Notes: generated by a model from the sequence alone, not told the origin. A DNA stretch of 64,000 nucleotides from Muraenolepis orangiensis (GCA_027704905.1 CM051013.1:11650707-11714706); one strand, 5' to 3'. Positions 23,024-34,432 are shown, counted from the first letter of the stretch. A program made the numbers and translations.

Positions 23024-23628
23024 TGGCGGCCTGGGAGACCAGCTGGCCCGCGCCAGCGCTTCCCATATGCGGCTCCCGGCATCTCCGAAATCGCCGTAGC
23101 ATATTTCTAAACAGGCTTTATTTGGATAAACTGACAAAATATGTATAATCTAAATAGGTATATTGTCGCGTAATAAAATAATAAAACTTAATAAAGTGAC
23201 TGAATTACAGTGCTACAGCGATATCTAAAACTGCTTTTAGCCGGGCTCAAATTCTGTCCTGAAATTGAACACGGCCCACAATTCTGTTCGGTTGGTGCGA
23301 AATGCATTCTGGGATATTCTGGCACCGAAGGCTGCAGAAGTGTGCATCGATGCACACTTCAAATTCGGGAAATTAAGGCTGCATTTGAAGGCTGCATTTG
23401 AAGGAGCCTACGGAATGGGACAGCCTTGTCGCGGCGGCTGTGACGTATGCAGCCTTCAAATGCAGCCTTTAGGCTGCAGACTCTGAAATGGAACACGGCC
23501 TAAGGCTGCATTTGAAGGCTGCATTTGAAGGAGCCTACGGAATGGGACAGCCTTGTCGCGGCGGCTGTGACGTATGCAGCCTTCAAATGCAGCCTTTTAG
23601 GCTGCAGACCCTGAAATGGAACACGGCC
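21379..23628. mobile_element. PIF/Harbinger-type element (outer copy) in the Copia reverse transcriptase
   Basis: Inverted ends GGCCGTGTTCCATTTCAG, with TGA duplicated on both sides (21376-21378 and 23629-23631). Three-base target duplications are the Harbinger hallmark. It has arrays of aaggctgc motifs near both ends, a short frame starting MDDLYSVFFLTNELKELEFH (possible start of a lost transposase) and a TA-rich core with 39-bp perfect inverted arms (21762-21800 and 21967-22005). The outer copy is about 1,149 bp without its own guest at 22403-23500. Confidence 0.8.
22403..23500. mobile_element. Sister Harbinger-type element nested in the outer copy
   Basis: Same ends and contents as the host element, 1,098 bp, flanked by TAA on both sides (22400-22402 and 23501-23503), the classic TWA target. 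It has the same MDDLYSV frame and hairpin core, with a shorter TA array. The target lies in the subterminal aaattaaggctgc of the host copy. Confidence 0.85.
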
Positions 23629-23631
23629 TGA

Positions 23632-24580
23632 GGGTGAAAGGGTGATCCTGATCATTTGGGTGGACGATTTGTTAATTGTGGCCAATAACGACCTGATCAG
23701 TGAGGTGAAAGAAATGCTGAACATTTTAAGATGAAGGATCTAGGGGAACTTTTTCTAGGCATTGACTTTACACAGCGTAAAGGTGAGGTTAAAATGAGTC
23801 AGAGAAGACACATTGAAAAAGTGCTCCAAAGATTTGGAATGTCTGAGTGTAAACCAAGATAAATGCCCTGTGAGCAAAAGCTCAATTTTGATGAGGATGG
23901 AGAAATTGTTGATGCTACAGGCTACAGAGAGATAATTGGTAGTTTGATTTACATAATGACATCTACAAGGCCAGATCTAAGCTGGGTGGTCAGTAAATTG
24001 TCTCAGCACCTAACACAGCCAAAAACAACAGCACTGGGAAACAGCAAAGCAGGTGCTGCGTTACCTGAAGGGCACAATTGAACAGGGGCTATGTTACAAA
24101 CAAAGTGACCCGGGCCTTAAACTAGAAGGCTATAGTGATGCCGATTGGGCGTCAGACCAAAATGACAGGTGGAGTACCACTGGATACTGTTTTAGTCTAA
24201 CTAAAGAGGGTCCAGTAATCTCCTGGAAAAGCAAGAAGCAGCATACTGTGGCTCTGTCAACATGTGAGGCAGAGTATATGGCTCTAGCAGCTACTGTCCA
24301 AGAAAGCATGTATCTCGTACAGCTACTCCATGGAATGGATAAAGACAGACAGCACACACCAGTTAAAATATTTGAAGACAATCAGGGAACTATTGCTCTT
24401 TCAAAGAATCCAGTGTGTAGACAACGCAGTAAACGGTCTGCACATATTGAGGGTAAAATTTAAATTGAGTACTGTCCCACAGAAAACATGGTGGCAGATG
24501 TTCTGACCAAGCCACTAACAAAGGTCAAGTTTGAAAGGTTCAAATTTGACTTGTTTGGAGAAACCTAGGTAACCATAAGA
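23632..24580 (+). pseudogene. Copia reverse transcriptase (second half) and RNase H
   Basis: Starts with the catalytic box region (IIWVDDLLIVANN). A frameshift near 23719 precedes FKMKDLGELFLGIDF, a stop interrupts at about 23862, and another shift occurs near 24045. The RNase H part (24053-24463) shows LEGYSDADWASD, STTGYCFSL and STCEAEYMALA, with its acidic residues present. The tail reads ENMVADVLTKPLTK near 24490, the usual Copia end. Confidence 0.8.
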
Positions 24581-24904
24581 TGTTACAGAGTTATAGAAAT
24601 ATAAGTTTTACATGTGTGACATAAGTTTGTTGTTTTGTCTGCTGTAAAGATGAGCCTGAGTGGGGGTATTGATCATAGTGTATTGTGTGTAATGCAGCCT
24701 CGTTTACAGGCATTTCATTGGACGGTTGTTAGTCCCTGTGCGGACCCCTGGAGTGACCGTGTGACTGCGCATGTCTGTAATAAACTCTCTCTCCCCTCCG
24801 ACGTGACCCTGAGTGAATGTGTGTTTCTTGTGCTAAGACAAATCCGCTGATGAATGGATAACGTAACAGTAATACATAAGGAACTGCAATACATTATATA
24901 TTTT

Positions 24905-24980
24905 AAGTACTCTCAAATAGCTGATAACGCGTCTTTCCTCTGCTGACATTAGTCGACTAGCTAGCTAGCTTGCAAGTTGG
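24905..24980. repeat. Direct repeat, left copy
   Basis: About 70 bases starting agtactctcaaatagctgat and including gtcgactagctagctagctt are repeated almost exactly at 25968-26045. Both copies are followed by aagcaaagcaaagcatttt after a short variable gap. The pair flanks the hAT transposase exon at 25129-25785. Confidence 0.85.
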
Positions 24981-25128
24981 ACTTTTTTAAAGAAAAGCAA
25001 AGCAAAGCATTTTGGATTACTGGATTATTGCAACTATTCTTTTTGTGGACTTCTCGCCACCTCTTCCTCTCTGTCGCAATGAGTGCCATTGCCTGGCTGT
25101 CTATTGTTTGTCCAGTTTCAAGGCGGAC

Positions 25129-25785
25129 CTACAATTCTTTCCACATCTTCATATGTTTGTGATGTTCTGGGCTATTTTCAAGTGACTTTAAAACCTGGTT
25201 GGTATTTTTCCAATCATTTAGTCCTTCCCAAATCAGCTTAAAGTCCTTCTTTGAAAACAATTTACAGCAAAAGCAAAACAGACTGTTTTGTTTTTCAGAG
25301 TAGGTAAGCCAGCTTCTAAAGATTTTTTCCCCATTGACCAATATTGCATGAAAGTAATGATGATGGCAACTCCGTCCATCCTCTCTTTTAGGGAAAATAG
25401 AATCCCTCTCCACCTGATAAGGTCCTCTGGAGACTAATTCAGTCCTCACTTTGTCAGAGAGGGCAGGCCAGTCTGCAGGATCCAGAGGTGGTGGTGTGAC
25501 AGACTCGCCACCAACAGAGACAGATTCACAGGGGGAGGAGGAAGCACCTGTGGTCTTCCCTTCCTTTGTGGAGGTAGGCTCATCTGGAGAGGTTGGCTCA
25601 CTATGTTCACTGGGAGCTGACTGGTATGTGGTACTGGTAGATGGAGAGGCTGGTTCACCTTGGTCACTGGAGGCTGCTTGAGATGAGGTGGATGAAGTGG
25701 CTGGGTCACCTTGGTCACTGGAGGCTGGAGTACCTTGCAAGTACTTCATTAGAGATCCTGTTAGAATATTAAAAATACTTGACAT
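25129..25785 (-). pseudogene. hAT transposase N-terminus (TTF/ZMYM1-like)
   Basis: A 218-codon minus-strand frame. A Ser/Pro/Thr-rich repeat region (residues 15-95; SSDQGDPATSS, SDQGEPASPS) precedes a TTF-type zinc finger region with DPADWPALSDKVRTELVSRG, SIFPKREDGRSCHHHYFHAI, RSWLTYSEKQNSLFCFCCKL and WKNTNQVLKSLENSPEHHK. The catalytic and C-terminal parts do not continue beyond 25080. Related hAT C-termini occur at 57643-58404. Confidence 0.75.
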
Positions 25786-25967
25786 GAGCCTTTAACACAA
25801 ATAAAGACATGCACAGGCACACACAAAAATAAACATGTTCCTTCACTCAATAGGTTACACTCAATAGTTAATTAAGGATTTTGAAATATATACTGCATAT
25901 AGATTATAGGCCTCCATTAGACATAATAATGCATTTGGTGTCTGCATTTTAATATGACTGGCTTTAA

Positions 25968-26045
25968 ATAGTACTCTCAAATAGCTGATAACGCGTCTTT
26001 CCTCTGCTGACATTAGTCGACTAGCTAGCTAGCTTGCTAGTTGGT
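25968..26045. repeat. Direct repeat, right copy
   Basis: Near-identical to 24905-24980. It lies inside the presumed 5' region of the TTF-type hAT. Confidence 0.85.
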
Positions 26046-27249
26046 AGTTGGTATGGTAAAAGCAAAGCAAAGCATTTTTAATAAACTATGTTGAAATATT
26101 CCGCCATCCGCAACACATGAAAATCAAAGCGACACTACTCTACTCTGATGTTGCCAGTGTTGCCAGCTCCTGCAAGTCAAATAAGCAACTGCAGCTTTAA
26201 AAACAAGCCCAAAACAAGCACAATATTATTATAGCTTGTTACGGCATTAACAAGCATTTTAATGTTAAAAAACGTATTAAACGTATTATCAATCGGAGTT
26301 TAAACAGAATTTATTTTTGGGTGAACATTGAGTGGGACAGTTTTGGAAATCGCATGTCCTCGTCACTTTTTACTATAATCTTAATGACATATTGCCTATT
26401 ATACAACAACATAACACGTATATTTTTAAAAGCTTAGGTTGTCTTTTACACAATGTAAAATATAAAATGAAAAAATACCAAACACAGATGAAATGACACC
26501 TCTTCAGACCTCAACTGACCAAACCCCAAATCTTTTTAGTGAATATTGGTAAAGTGGGACACCCATACTGTCGAAATGGGACACTCGATTTTTGCTTAAA
26601 ACAAACAGATTGGGGCAGGTGCTGAAATCTAATGTAAATTATTATTTTTTCTTATAGATTTAAACATGGAAACTTATTTAGGTCTTATTTACCATGACAT
26701 ATAACCTCAATAACAAGAATGAATACACATTTACTTCAAATTTGATCTCTTGTAGGGGTTGAAACTAACTAATAAATGACCTAATTTGCCTATAGATTTA
26801 AACATCTATAGATTTATAGTTTTAAAACATCTAGCCTATCATTCTCATCATAACACATAACCTCATTAACAAGAAGGATAAAAAACAAACTTGACATGTC
26901 ATCTCATAAAAACCTCCATGTCTTTAACCAAAAAGACTGATTGTCAGATCTACATATTTACTTTCATTAATTTCACGCGACCCGTGATTTTTTCGAGCGA
27001 CTTAAAAAAAAGAAAAGAAGTGGACTTGGTAACTCAGAGGGCGCACTTACGTAAAAAAAATATATATACAAATAAAAAACCTTTCAGCGGCGCCCCCCCA
27101 GGCATTTGGCGCCCTAGGCGGCTGCCTATTCCGCCTATGCCACGGGCCGCCCCTGTTTACAGGACAGGTGCACCTAATTGGACTGAACTACAATTAATGG
27201 GCGGGGGAAAAGTACCCTACAGGAGCAGAGCAGAGTCTCTCCTGCTACA

Positions 27250-27350
27250 TGTGCATTCGTGAATCGTTCTGTGCATTCGTGAATCGTTCTGTGCATTCGT
27301 GAATCGTTCTGTGCATTTGCGAATCGTTCTGTGCATTTGTGGATCGTTCT
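27250..27350. repeat. 20-bp tandem repeat, five copies
   Basis: Unit tgtgcattcgtgaatcgttc; the last two copies carry substitutions. It stands upstream of the HECT-like gene. Confidence 0.9.
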
Positions 27351-27489
27351 CTCATTTTAAGCCAATCACATAGGTGTGTCCCCACGAGTGTGTGCCTAAT
27401 GCGTTTCCAACGTAGCGTAACATATCGGCGGTTTGCGGAGTCTGGGGTGTGTGATGGGGGGTGACAGTTCAGAGTTCATCTCCAACAAC

Positions 27490-30400
27490 ATGGCTTCTGG
27501 AAGTGGCGCACCGCTACAAGTGTAAGTGAAGTATAATACTTTCACATCTTGTCGTTAGTCATGCAATAATCTCTAATAAATGATTACTTTTGTTAATTAT
27601 GAAGGCAGCTCAGTTAGTTCGAGGATATTTTGAAACTTGTTCTGTAGGTTTAATTGTGATGTAGCTAATATAAGCTAACATTAGCTAGCGCTGCTAAGTC
27701 TATATCAAGTACTAATTAACTAATTAAGTTGACGTTATTGAAAATAACTGTTTGACAGGGTGTATCGCCTCAAGTCGAGGGAGCCTCTCCCAACTGTTTA
27801 ACAGGGTGTATCGCCTCAAGTCGAGGGAGCCTCTCCCAACTGTTTAACAGGGTGTATCACCTCAAGTCAAGGGAGCCTCTCCCAACTGGGAGCCTCTCCC
27901 AACTGTTTAACAGGGTGTATCGCCTCAAGCTGAGGGAGCAGCACAGGCTTTTGTGCAATTTTTAACCAGGGAGCTTACTTCGCCATCAACCCCATTGCAA
28001 GTTAGCACGACAGAGAGAGTACCAGTCAACGTACCAGTCAGGGCGGGAGGCAGTGCCCAACCTGTGCCAAACAACGATGTTAGGGTGAGGCAAGCGATGA
28101 GAAGGTGATTTAATTGACTATTATCTGTTTCTACATGGTCAAAAGGTGTCTTTCTTATATTGCTAGTTCTTATTTAAATGATGGGAAATAATGTAAATGA
28201 TGGGAAATAATGTAAACAAAGCCATCAACTAAAGCCATACACGTGTATGATTTATAAATCTTAGAGTTATAGAGTTATTCAATTCTTATTGTCATTCCTA
28301 CATCAGGCAGTTCCCAAGTATGTTTAATACTGATCAACCGAGAGGGAAAAGAAGGATCCCAAACCCTGCCTGTACTGTGATAAAAAGCACAGACTTTCAT
28401 GTTTTTGTACTAGCGGGACCCACTCAAATGACACCGAAGGCCTCAGAAGAGCTTGGACTTGCAAATGCTGGCCTTGGGAAGAGGATGCTCAGCCTACACG
28501 AAAACTTGATACACAGTGAGGTAATATACAATATTCTAGAATGCTCAATAATTGAAAAATATTAATCATTTGCTGTATAGTGAATCTTATTTCAATTTGT
28601 TTTAAAGATTGCGGCTCTAGTTCAAGAGGAATTTCCTATACTCAAAACGTTAAAAGGAGGCTGGATGTTTTACAAGTCGACAGGTAGCCATTTTTAATCT
28701 CCAATGATACAATATATTGCTGTTAATAACTTATGTGATATCCTACATTTAAATGAATATTACTATCATCTTTTAAAGTCGTAGAAGACCAAAGTTTGCC
28801 TATCAAAGTATAATGTATATGCATTTATGTACGAATGGTAAGACTGTTTTAATGGACACTTTCTGTCGTTCCTCTTTACATTTTAAAATAGGTGGTAGTG
28901 GACGTCGCAAGCTGTAGCGTAGTGTTTGTGGTACCACTACAGGGGCAGCTCTCCATAGAACCACTGCCATAGGATTCAGCCCAGTTCACAAAGATGCCAC
29001 AGGCAAGCTGCACATCATGTGGCAGTCAAATGCACCACAGGAAGCAAGGTAGCAGTGGGTTCAGTACATAGTGACAGAAATTGCATGTGTAGGGTATAAC
29101 ACATTTCATCAAACTTTTTATTTGTTGTACTGTAACGCACACACACACTTGTATGTGCTATTTTTTAGCAGGTTTGCCCAATTTGTCTTGGATCATACCC
29201 AATGGATGTCCTTGCAACACATGCAAGCACATGTGGTGACAGGTAATATATCTCAAGATATTTTTTTATAGATATGATTTTACATTGCTTTGTTCAAAAG
29301 GAATAATGTCAACTGGGCAGCTCCATTTAAGTGCAGGCTGATGGGTATTACAAAACATCACCTGGGTTCAATTTTTACTTTTTTGTTTTAACATGCATAA
29401 TGAGGGGTTTCGTTTCACAGAAGACACAATTTGTTACATGTATTGCAGTGGAAGCTCAGAAGTTGGCAGCACAAAAGCCAAACGGGGTCTTAGTAACTTT
29501 ATTTTTAATATAATTTAGTTGCTTGCACTTTCCATACTGATATGTTTATTTTCGAGGAGATGCAGCTGTGGGCGAGTGTTAATCGACATGCGTTGTCAAT
29601 GGTAATGCAGAAACTGAAGACTTCAAGGCTTCAGTATCATTCCAGGTGAGGTGTCACCTATTATCTTTTCATGATAAAACATGTTTATTGTTGCCTGTTC
29701 CTTTTAATTGAATTAAATCAGTGAATATTGTTGTGAATATGTAATTGATGTCAGTTACAGACAAATTTATTGTTTTTAATCAATTGTAATCATGAATATC
29801 ATGTTGCTTGACCTTCAACATTGTAATGGAATTACATGGTGCATGGTGGTTTGGGTCTCACAGGACTCGGTTTGCCTGTAGTGACTCTCTTGACTGGGGG
29901 GAGCATGGACACTGCGGCATCAGCTTTGACCCTGCTGGACTGTCCTGATCTGGATTATCGGGAAACGATTGGTTTTGTGAGTATCTTAGTTACAAGCTGA
30001 CATGCTACATCATTTGTCATCTTGTGCATAATCAAATATTCCATTCATAGGTCATTACTGGGCTGTTATGCTAGACTGTTATGCTGTTATGTTAGAATTA
30101 CTAAGCATGTACCACAAAAGCAAGCGTAGCGCAGCTGAAGAGATGGAAGTTCTAAAAACACAAAATGCACATATCAAGGTACACATTAATCTATGCATGG
30201 GGTATATGATATTTATTAAGGTTTTATGGACTCAAATTTCTAGTTTTGATGAAATCCATGTCATACTTAAAAATGTGTTCTTTCATAGTGTCGCCGGAGA
30301 TACTGCGTAACCTCATGAGGTTCTGGGTTGGGTGGGAGCTGCCGTCAAGAAACCTCAACGTGGAGGTTGTTACCTCAAGATACCCTGTGGCTCTGACCTG

Positions 30401-30514
30401 CTTCACCAAATTGAAGCTCCCCAGCCATTACAAAACTTATGAGGAGTTCTACATGATGAGTTGGACATGATGATGGCTCTAAGCTCGATCGATTCAGGCT
30501 TTTGGCTTGTGTAG
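27490..30514 (+). pseudogene. HECT-domain E3 ligase-like gene (G2E3-like), multi-exon, decayed
   Basis: Exon-like blocks: 27490-27521 (ATG, MASGSGAPLQ); 27914-28084 (GVSPQAEGAAQAFVQFLTRE); about 28307-28521 (STDFHVFVLAGPTQMTPKAS, ANAGLGKRMLSLHENLIH); 28608-28683 (VQEEFPILKTLKGGWMFYKS); 28893-29042; 29172-29242 (VCPICLGSYPMDVLATHAST, a CxxC...HxxxxC finger); 29455-29950 pieces (GLPVVTLLTGGSMDTAASAL); 30289-30514, a HECT C-lobe (LMRFWVGWELPSRNLNVEVV, ALTCFTKLKLPSHY with the probable catalytic Cys in TCF), ending SGFWLV. HECT ligases transfer ubiquitin from that Cys to substrate. Damage: a stop at 28916 with frameshift and a further stop in the 28893 exon, and a frameshift near 30450. Multi-copy G2E3-like genes are common in fish. 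Exon boundaries are approximate. Confidence 0.65.
27759..27928. repeat. 46-bp minisatellite containing a splice acceptor
   Basis: The unit runs from gggtgtatcgcctcaag through gagcctctcccaactgttta; about three full copies plus a partial internal one. Each copy brings a tttaacag acceptor before ggtgtat. The true exon start is probably the last one, at 27914. Confidence 0.8.
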
Positions 30515-30539
30515 TTTCAAGCTAATAATGCTCTTGCAC

Positions 30540-30608
30540 TCAGTTCCTGTTCCTTACAGTTCCTGTTCCTTACAGTTCTTGTTCCTTACAGTTCTTGTTC
30601 CTTACAGT
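30540..30608. repeat. 17-bp tandem repeat, four copies
   Basis: Unit agttcctgttccttac with small changes, just after the end of the HECT-like gene. Confidence 0.85.
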
Positions 30609-30789
30609 TACTGTATTTTGTTTATCAACCTACAAATCTGAGGGAGTGGTTCAGCGTCTCCTGTATTACTGAAAACTCTGCATCAACTTCCAATCAAGCA
30701 ACTGCAATTTGAGTTAAACAATTGTATGTTGCAAGTACAGTAAAGGACAATACATGTAGATCCTCATTATCTGGCTTCAATTAAGTTCT

Positions 30790-31560
30790 CACGTGGACGT
30801 GTCGAGATAAATGTCAACTCCAAAACAATCCGATTCTTGTAGCGGATCGATTGTGTCCTGCAGTAGCATCATTTCAGGATCTGAGAGAGGACTTTCCAGT
30901 GTAGGGACATTGACCCGGGATGACGCTGATGCGAATCCACTCTCTTCCCACTGGCTCTCTGGTATGACAATACCCTGACAAAGACAAATTGTGTATATAT
31001 ATATGATTAACCTTTCATATGCATTAAGTCATTTAAACAAGCACTAGGTAATTACCACAACTTATTACAAAATAAGATGAAGAAAATGTTATGCAATTTT
31101 CAAAAGTAAAGATTGTGGAATATGTGAAGGTTATTATGGAAAATACTTGACTTTACACATGTGGTGAAAAATAACCCTAGTCTTGATTGCACCAAGCAAA
31201 GGCTTTTTGAATGCAAGAAGGGTAGTGTGGTTATAGTTAAGTGTAGAGAATAAGATTTTTTTTATTGATTGAGGATCAACAAGAGATTGTGATAAGAAGT
31301 TAACACATTTGGAATTAACCTCAGGATCAGGATCTGCCACAGGATGCAGGGTTTGGCCCACCTGCCACAACTGGTTTGGGGTCATGTTTTGCTCGGTCCA
31401 TAAGGGATGGTTGGCCCATGCCTCAGTGAAGACATCAAGGTTGGCCTGGATGCATGGCAGGAAAACAAAGTGGCAGCAGAATATGTGCAGGGTGCTGCTG
31501 ATGTCAAGCAGGTGTTGTTCCTCAAGAGAGTGCAGGGTGTTGTAAAACACACCCTGTAAT
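30790..31560 (-). pseudogene. Integrase-core-domain gene, C-terminal part, convergent to the HECT-like gene
   Basis: The minus-strand frame at 31134-31550 contains LHIFCCHFVFLPCIQANLDV and AWANHPLWTEQNMTPNQLWQ, the C-terminal part of a DDE integrase-core protein found in many uncharacterised fish genes. A second block (about 30975 to 30790) continues with SPLSDPEMMLLQDTIDPLQE and ends VDIYLDTST then stop, also typical of that family. The catalytic core itself is absent. The gene ends about 280 bases from the end of the HECT-like gene, tail to tail. The family assignment comes from pattern memory. Confidence 0.6.
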
Positions 31561-31744
31561 ACTCATGAACACATCACGCCAGAGACGTTCAATTCTGTAT
31601 TTGAAAAAAGTGTCATAACTTGTAGTTACAGATACTTTGAACAAACTGTTACATTTTCCAAAGCCCTACTCAATATCAATAATCGCAATCGCGAACATTG
31701 TGTGTGGCTTTTTTTCAGCTGCAAATGATACTGTCGTGAATATG

Positions 31745-31899
31745 TCGGAATCAGAATTCCTTTATTTGTCACACGTTATTATTAACAACAATAATAATAA
31801 TACAAATTATAAAAAATAATAATAAAATAAAAAAAACCTCATGGGTCACATCAAGAGGATTCTGAAATCATCTCGGGACCCCCACTTTGGGAACCCCTG
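31745..31899 (-). mobile_element. hAT MITE fragment
   Basis: On the minus strand it starts caggggttcccaaagtgggg and runs into a TTATTA-rich part ending near ggaattctgattccga. It is the reverse of 56619-56800 and related to 34095-34432. Confidence 0.7.
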
Positions 31900-31904
31900 C
31901 TGTT

Positions 31905-32030
31905 TTCACTTTTGACTTCTGGTGACGAGTTGTTCTCTTACCTTCCTTTGTTGAAACACTATTGTAAGCGTCTGCTAAATGACTGTAATGTAATGTAATA
32001 TATATATAATTCTATAATTCTGCACATATG
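31905..32030 (+). mobile_element. L2-type LINE/SINE 3' tail
   Basis: Contains cacttttgacttctggtgac, gtctgctaaatgactgtaat and a short TGTAA run. The same unit is at 2660-2765. Confidence 0.6.
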
Positions 32031-32149
32031 TACATAATATACACTGTACATAATATATTACCATGCACTTTACTGCAACATTTGCACTATGGTGAGATGC
32101 CAAATTATTTTGATGCATCTCTGATGCATTGTTGCATCTCTGACTCGGA

Positions 32150-32265
32150 CTCGAATGTGTGGAAACGATCAATCATGATCCTGGGGGCGTGGACAACCGA
32201 TTGACAAAAAATGCTCGTCGAGCAGTGGGGCATACAACTGTTGAGTCTTCCTCAAGTACTGTACG
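32150..32265 (+). promoter_or_regulatory. Probable promoter and untranslated exon 1 of TNFR unit C
   Basis: Uninterrupted version of the block at 3042-4167: a CCAAT-like site (here atcaatcatg), a ctgggggcg box, aaaaaatgctcg, then gttgagtcttcctcaagta and the donor tacg followed by gtaagc at 32266. It shows the empty site of the hAT that interrupts the unit B copy. Confidence 0.45.
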
Positions 32266-33135
32266 GTAAGCTAAGCGCTCTCTAAGTCAACAATGATATG
32301 CTCGTCAATATATTAAAGTCATTTGTTTTTAAGTTAAGCATGTATTTTAAACTATAACGTGTATTAACAACGGTGTTAAATTGATGCTTTCGCTTTTCCG
32401 CTGGTTAGTTAAAGAAACGGTTTTCCGTTAACTAGGCCTAATTAAAATGCGCTAATTTGCATGCATTTACCAAGGCATTGCAGGTGAAAAGACAAAACAT
32501 ATCACCTCACAACTTCCCCAGATAGTTACTTACGTCAAGTCAGTATTTTCCCCTGAAATGTTATGTTTAAATATGCAGATTAGCTTTAAATCTATAGATG
32601 AATTAAGACAGGATTGTAAAACGACAGTGGTGAAGCGTCAGGGCCTTCAAGGTATTCAGAGAAGACCCTGGAACTCTCAGATGAAACCAAAAAATCGAAT
32701 TAATTGTATTAATAAAATGTAATACAATTTAATAACATTTAATACAATTTAAATAAAATGAATAAATGAGAATCGTATCTGTGTTATATTACAGTGTTAC
32801 GTTGATTTGTTTGTCTTTCTCGGTCCATGCACGACGCATTTGAGTGGTTTTGTGTTGGAAAAACAATGCAACCAATCAGATATTTTTCTGGGTTGCTGGG
32901 AAGAATATCCTTCAACCAAAGTATTCCCGCTGACATTGGCCCTTAGACTGAAGGAGAGCGTACGTTTGGATTGACAATTTGATCAACCAATCATATCGTG
33001 ATTTGTAGCCAATGGGCGTATTCTTTTAGATTTCCCCGCAGCTCAATAAGGAGCTAGAAGGTGCAAGGTGGTGGCTGGCGCGAGAGTGGATCTAGCGTAG
33101 TGTTACGTTTTCTACGTTGTTTTTTTTACGTCAAA

Positions 33136-33513
33136 ATGGCAACAGGTGAAGATGATGCCGTGGCGGATTTATTGTCTGAACCATTTTCAAGACGACCATT
33201 TTATGTTAAGATGGACATTATTAAAAAAGGCCGTCCAACACCTGACAATCTGGAGCCGACTCAAGTAGTTAAAGCAGGCTATGTTCGCCATTTTCAGAGT
33301 AGCAACTGGGAACGATACCCGTGGCTAACGGGCTCTACTAGCCACAAGAGGCTCTACTGATGGGAGTGCTTGCTATTTGGGACCGACAAGAGAGCAGGGA
33401 ATTGGAACTTATTTTGGATCTGAAAAGCGATCATCTTTATGACCTGATGGTGGTCGAACCATCCAGAAGGACAGGAGAATGGATTTGGTCTTCAAGTGAA
33501 CATCATTGGTGAG
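33136..33513 (+). pseudogene. hAT transposase N-terminus (TTF-type finger), internally deleted
   Basis: ATG at 33136 opens MATGEDDAVADLLSEPF, then MDIIKKGRPTPDNL and VRHFQSSNWERYPWLTG, the region leading into a TTF-type zinc finger. The frame stops at 33358, but the next frame continues with the CWECLLFGTDKRAGNW part of the finger. After about 33490 it joins the extreme C-terminus (SEHHW and stop), which is shared with 8529. It is an inactive relic. Confidence 0.7.
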
Positions 33514-34094
33514 TGAGACTCATTTGTCTTTGCTGGTTTTGTCTCAGTGTTGCGTCTCGTTGAGCTGGTTGTTGCATTTTGTTCCCACACACTTGTTGAC
33601 TGATTAGTTAATGGCTGTCTTGAGTTTGTTAAGCATTGTTGTGCATTTGAATTGAGAGTTTGGACTTGATCTTTCTTTGCATCGCTTAACGTGAAAAGAC
33701 TTAACGTAACTAAGGGTTACAAAACCGCAATCAATAATCACCTAATTTGCATATGTTTTGTCATTAGCACTTTCACCTTTTCACTTTCATTGTGACAGGT
33801 GAAAGTGCTAATGACAAGACATATGCCAGAGACATTTGGTGATTATTGATCGCTATTTTGGAACTTAAAGTTTCTCAGCCTTTTCACGTGAAGCGTGTTA
33901 GACCGTCCCTTTAACCGATAGCCTGTGTGTGGTGGTCTGATGGGCTGTTACTTCACTACATGGACACTGCTTTACAACTATGGTACACTTGAAAATTGGC
34001 TGCGACAATCTGATCTGCCTAAATGAGATAAAGTGACTCCTCCGTGACGTCCGTCTGACTAGAACACGGGGGGGGGGGTGGGGGTGGTCTACAG

Positions 34095-34432
34095 CAGGGG
34101 TTCCCAAAGTGGGGGTATTATGTAAGTCCGTTTAATATGTAAGGGTGACGAATAAAGGAATTCTGATTCCGACAGATTCACGACTATCATTTGCAGCTGG
34201 AAAAAAAGCCACACACAATCTTGGACTTCACGTTGGACCTCCCCCCCCCCCCCTTGGACTTCACGTTGGACCTCCCCCCCCCCCCCCCCCCCCCTTGGAC
34301 TTCACGATGTTCGCGATGGTGAAGCTCTGTGCACACGTTGTTTTTAATGTTCTAGTCCCTCCGGTGATAGTAGGGGGGGGGGGGGGGTCTGTTATGTTGG
34401 GGGTCGCGGGCTGAAAAGTTAGGGAACCCCTG
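34095..34432. mobile_element. hAT MITE nested in the hAT derivative
   Basis: Starts caggggttcccaaag, ends agggaacccctg; perfect target duplication gtctacag (34087-34094, 34433-34440). The empty site is visible in the inverted host copy near 8085-8095. Poly-C/poly-G runs fill the core. Confidence 0.85.

Larger units (their letters stand above)
18700..24866 (+). mobile_element. Ty1/Copia retrotransposon, 5' LTR missing, decayed and interrupted
   Basis: Order is gag, protease, integrase, reverse transcriptase, RNase H, diagnostic of Copia. A probable 3' LTR follows a purine-rich tract (gcctgagtggggg) near 24667 and includes an AATAAA at about 24779. No matching 5' LTR was seen before 18700. The coding part has several frameshifts, a stop near 23862 and a 2.25-kb Harbinger insertion at 21379-23628. 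It is not mobile on its own. Confidence 0.85.
25050..27157 (-). mobile_element. 5' half of a TTF-type hAT element
   Basis: The minus-strand start at 27157 reads caggggcggcccgtggcat, a hAT end of the type seen with ZMYM-like transposases. The 1.4 kb between this end and the transposase start is non-coding and A/T-rich, and includes the right copy of the direct repeat (25968-26045). The element stops shortly after the N-terminal exon, next to the Copia LTR. Confidence 0.6.

Noticed and set aside
24667..24866. Intact, potentially active Copia element
   Set aside because: No 5' LTR was found, the coding part has several frameshifts and a stop, and its reverse transcriptase is interrupted.
27250..27350. 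CRISPR-like array
   Set aside because: Repeats are directly adjacent with no spacers, and the window is eukaryotic.
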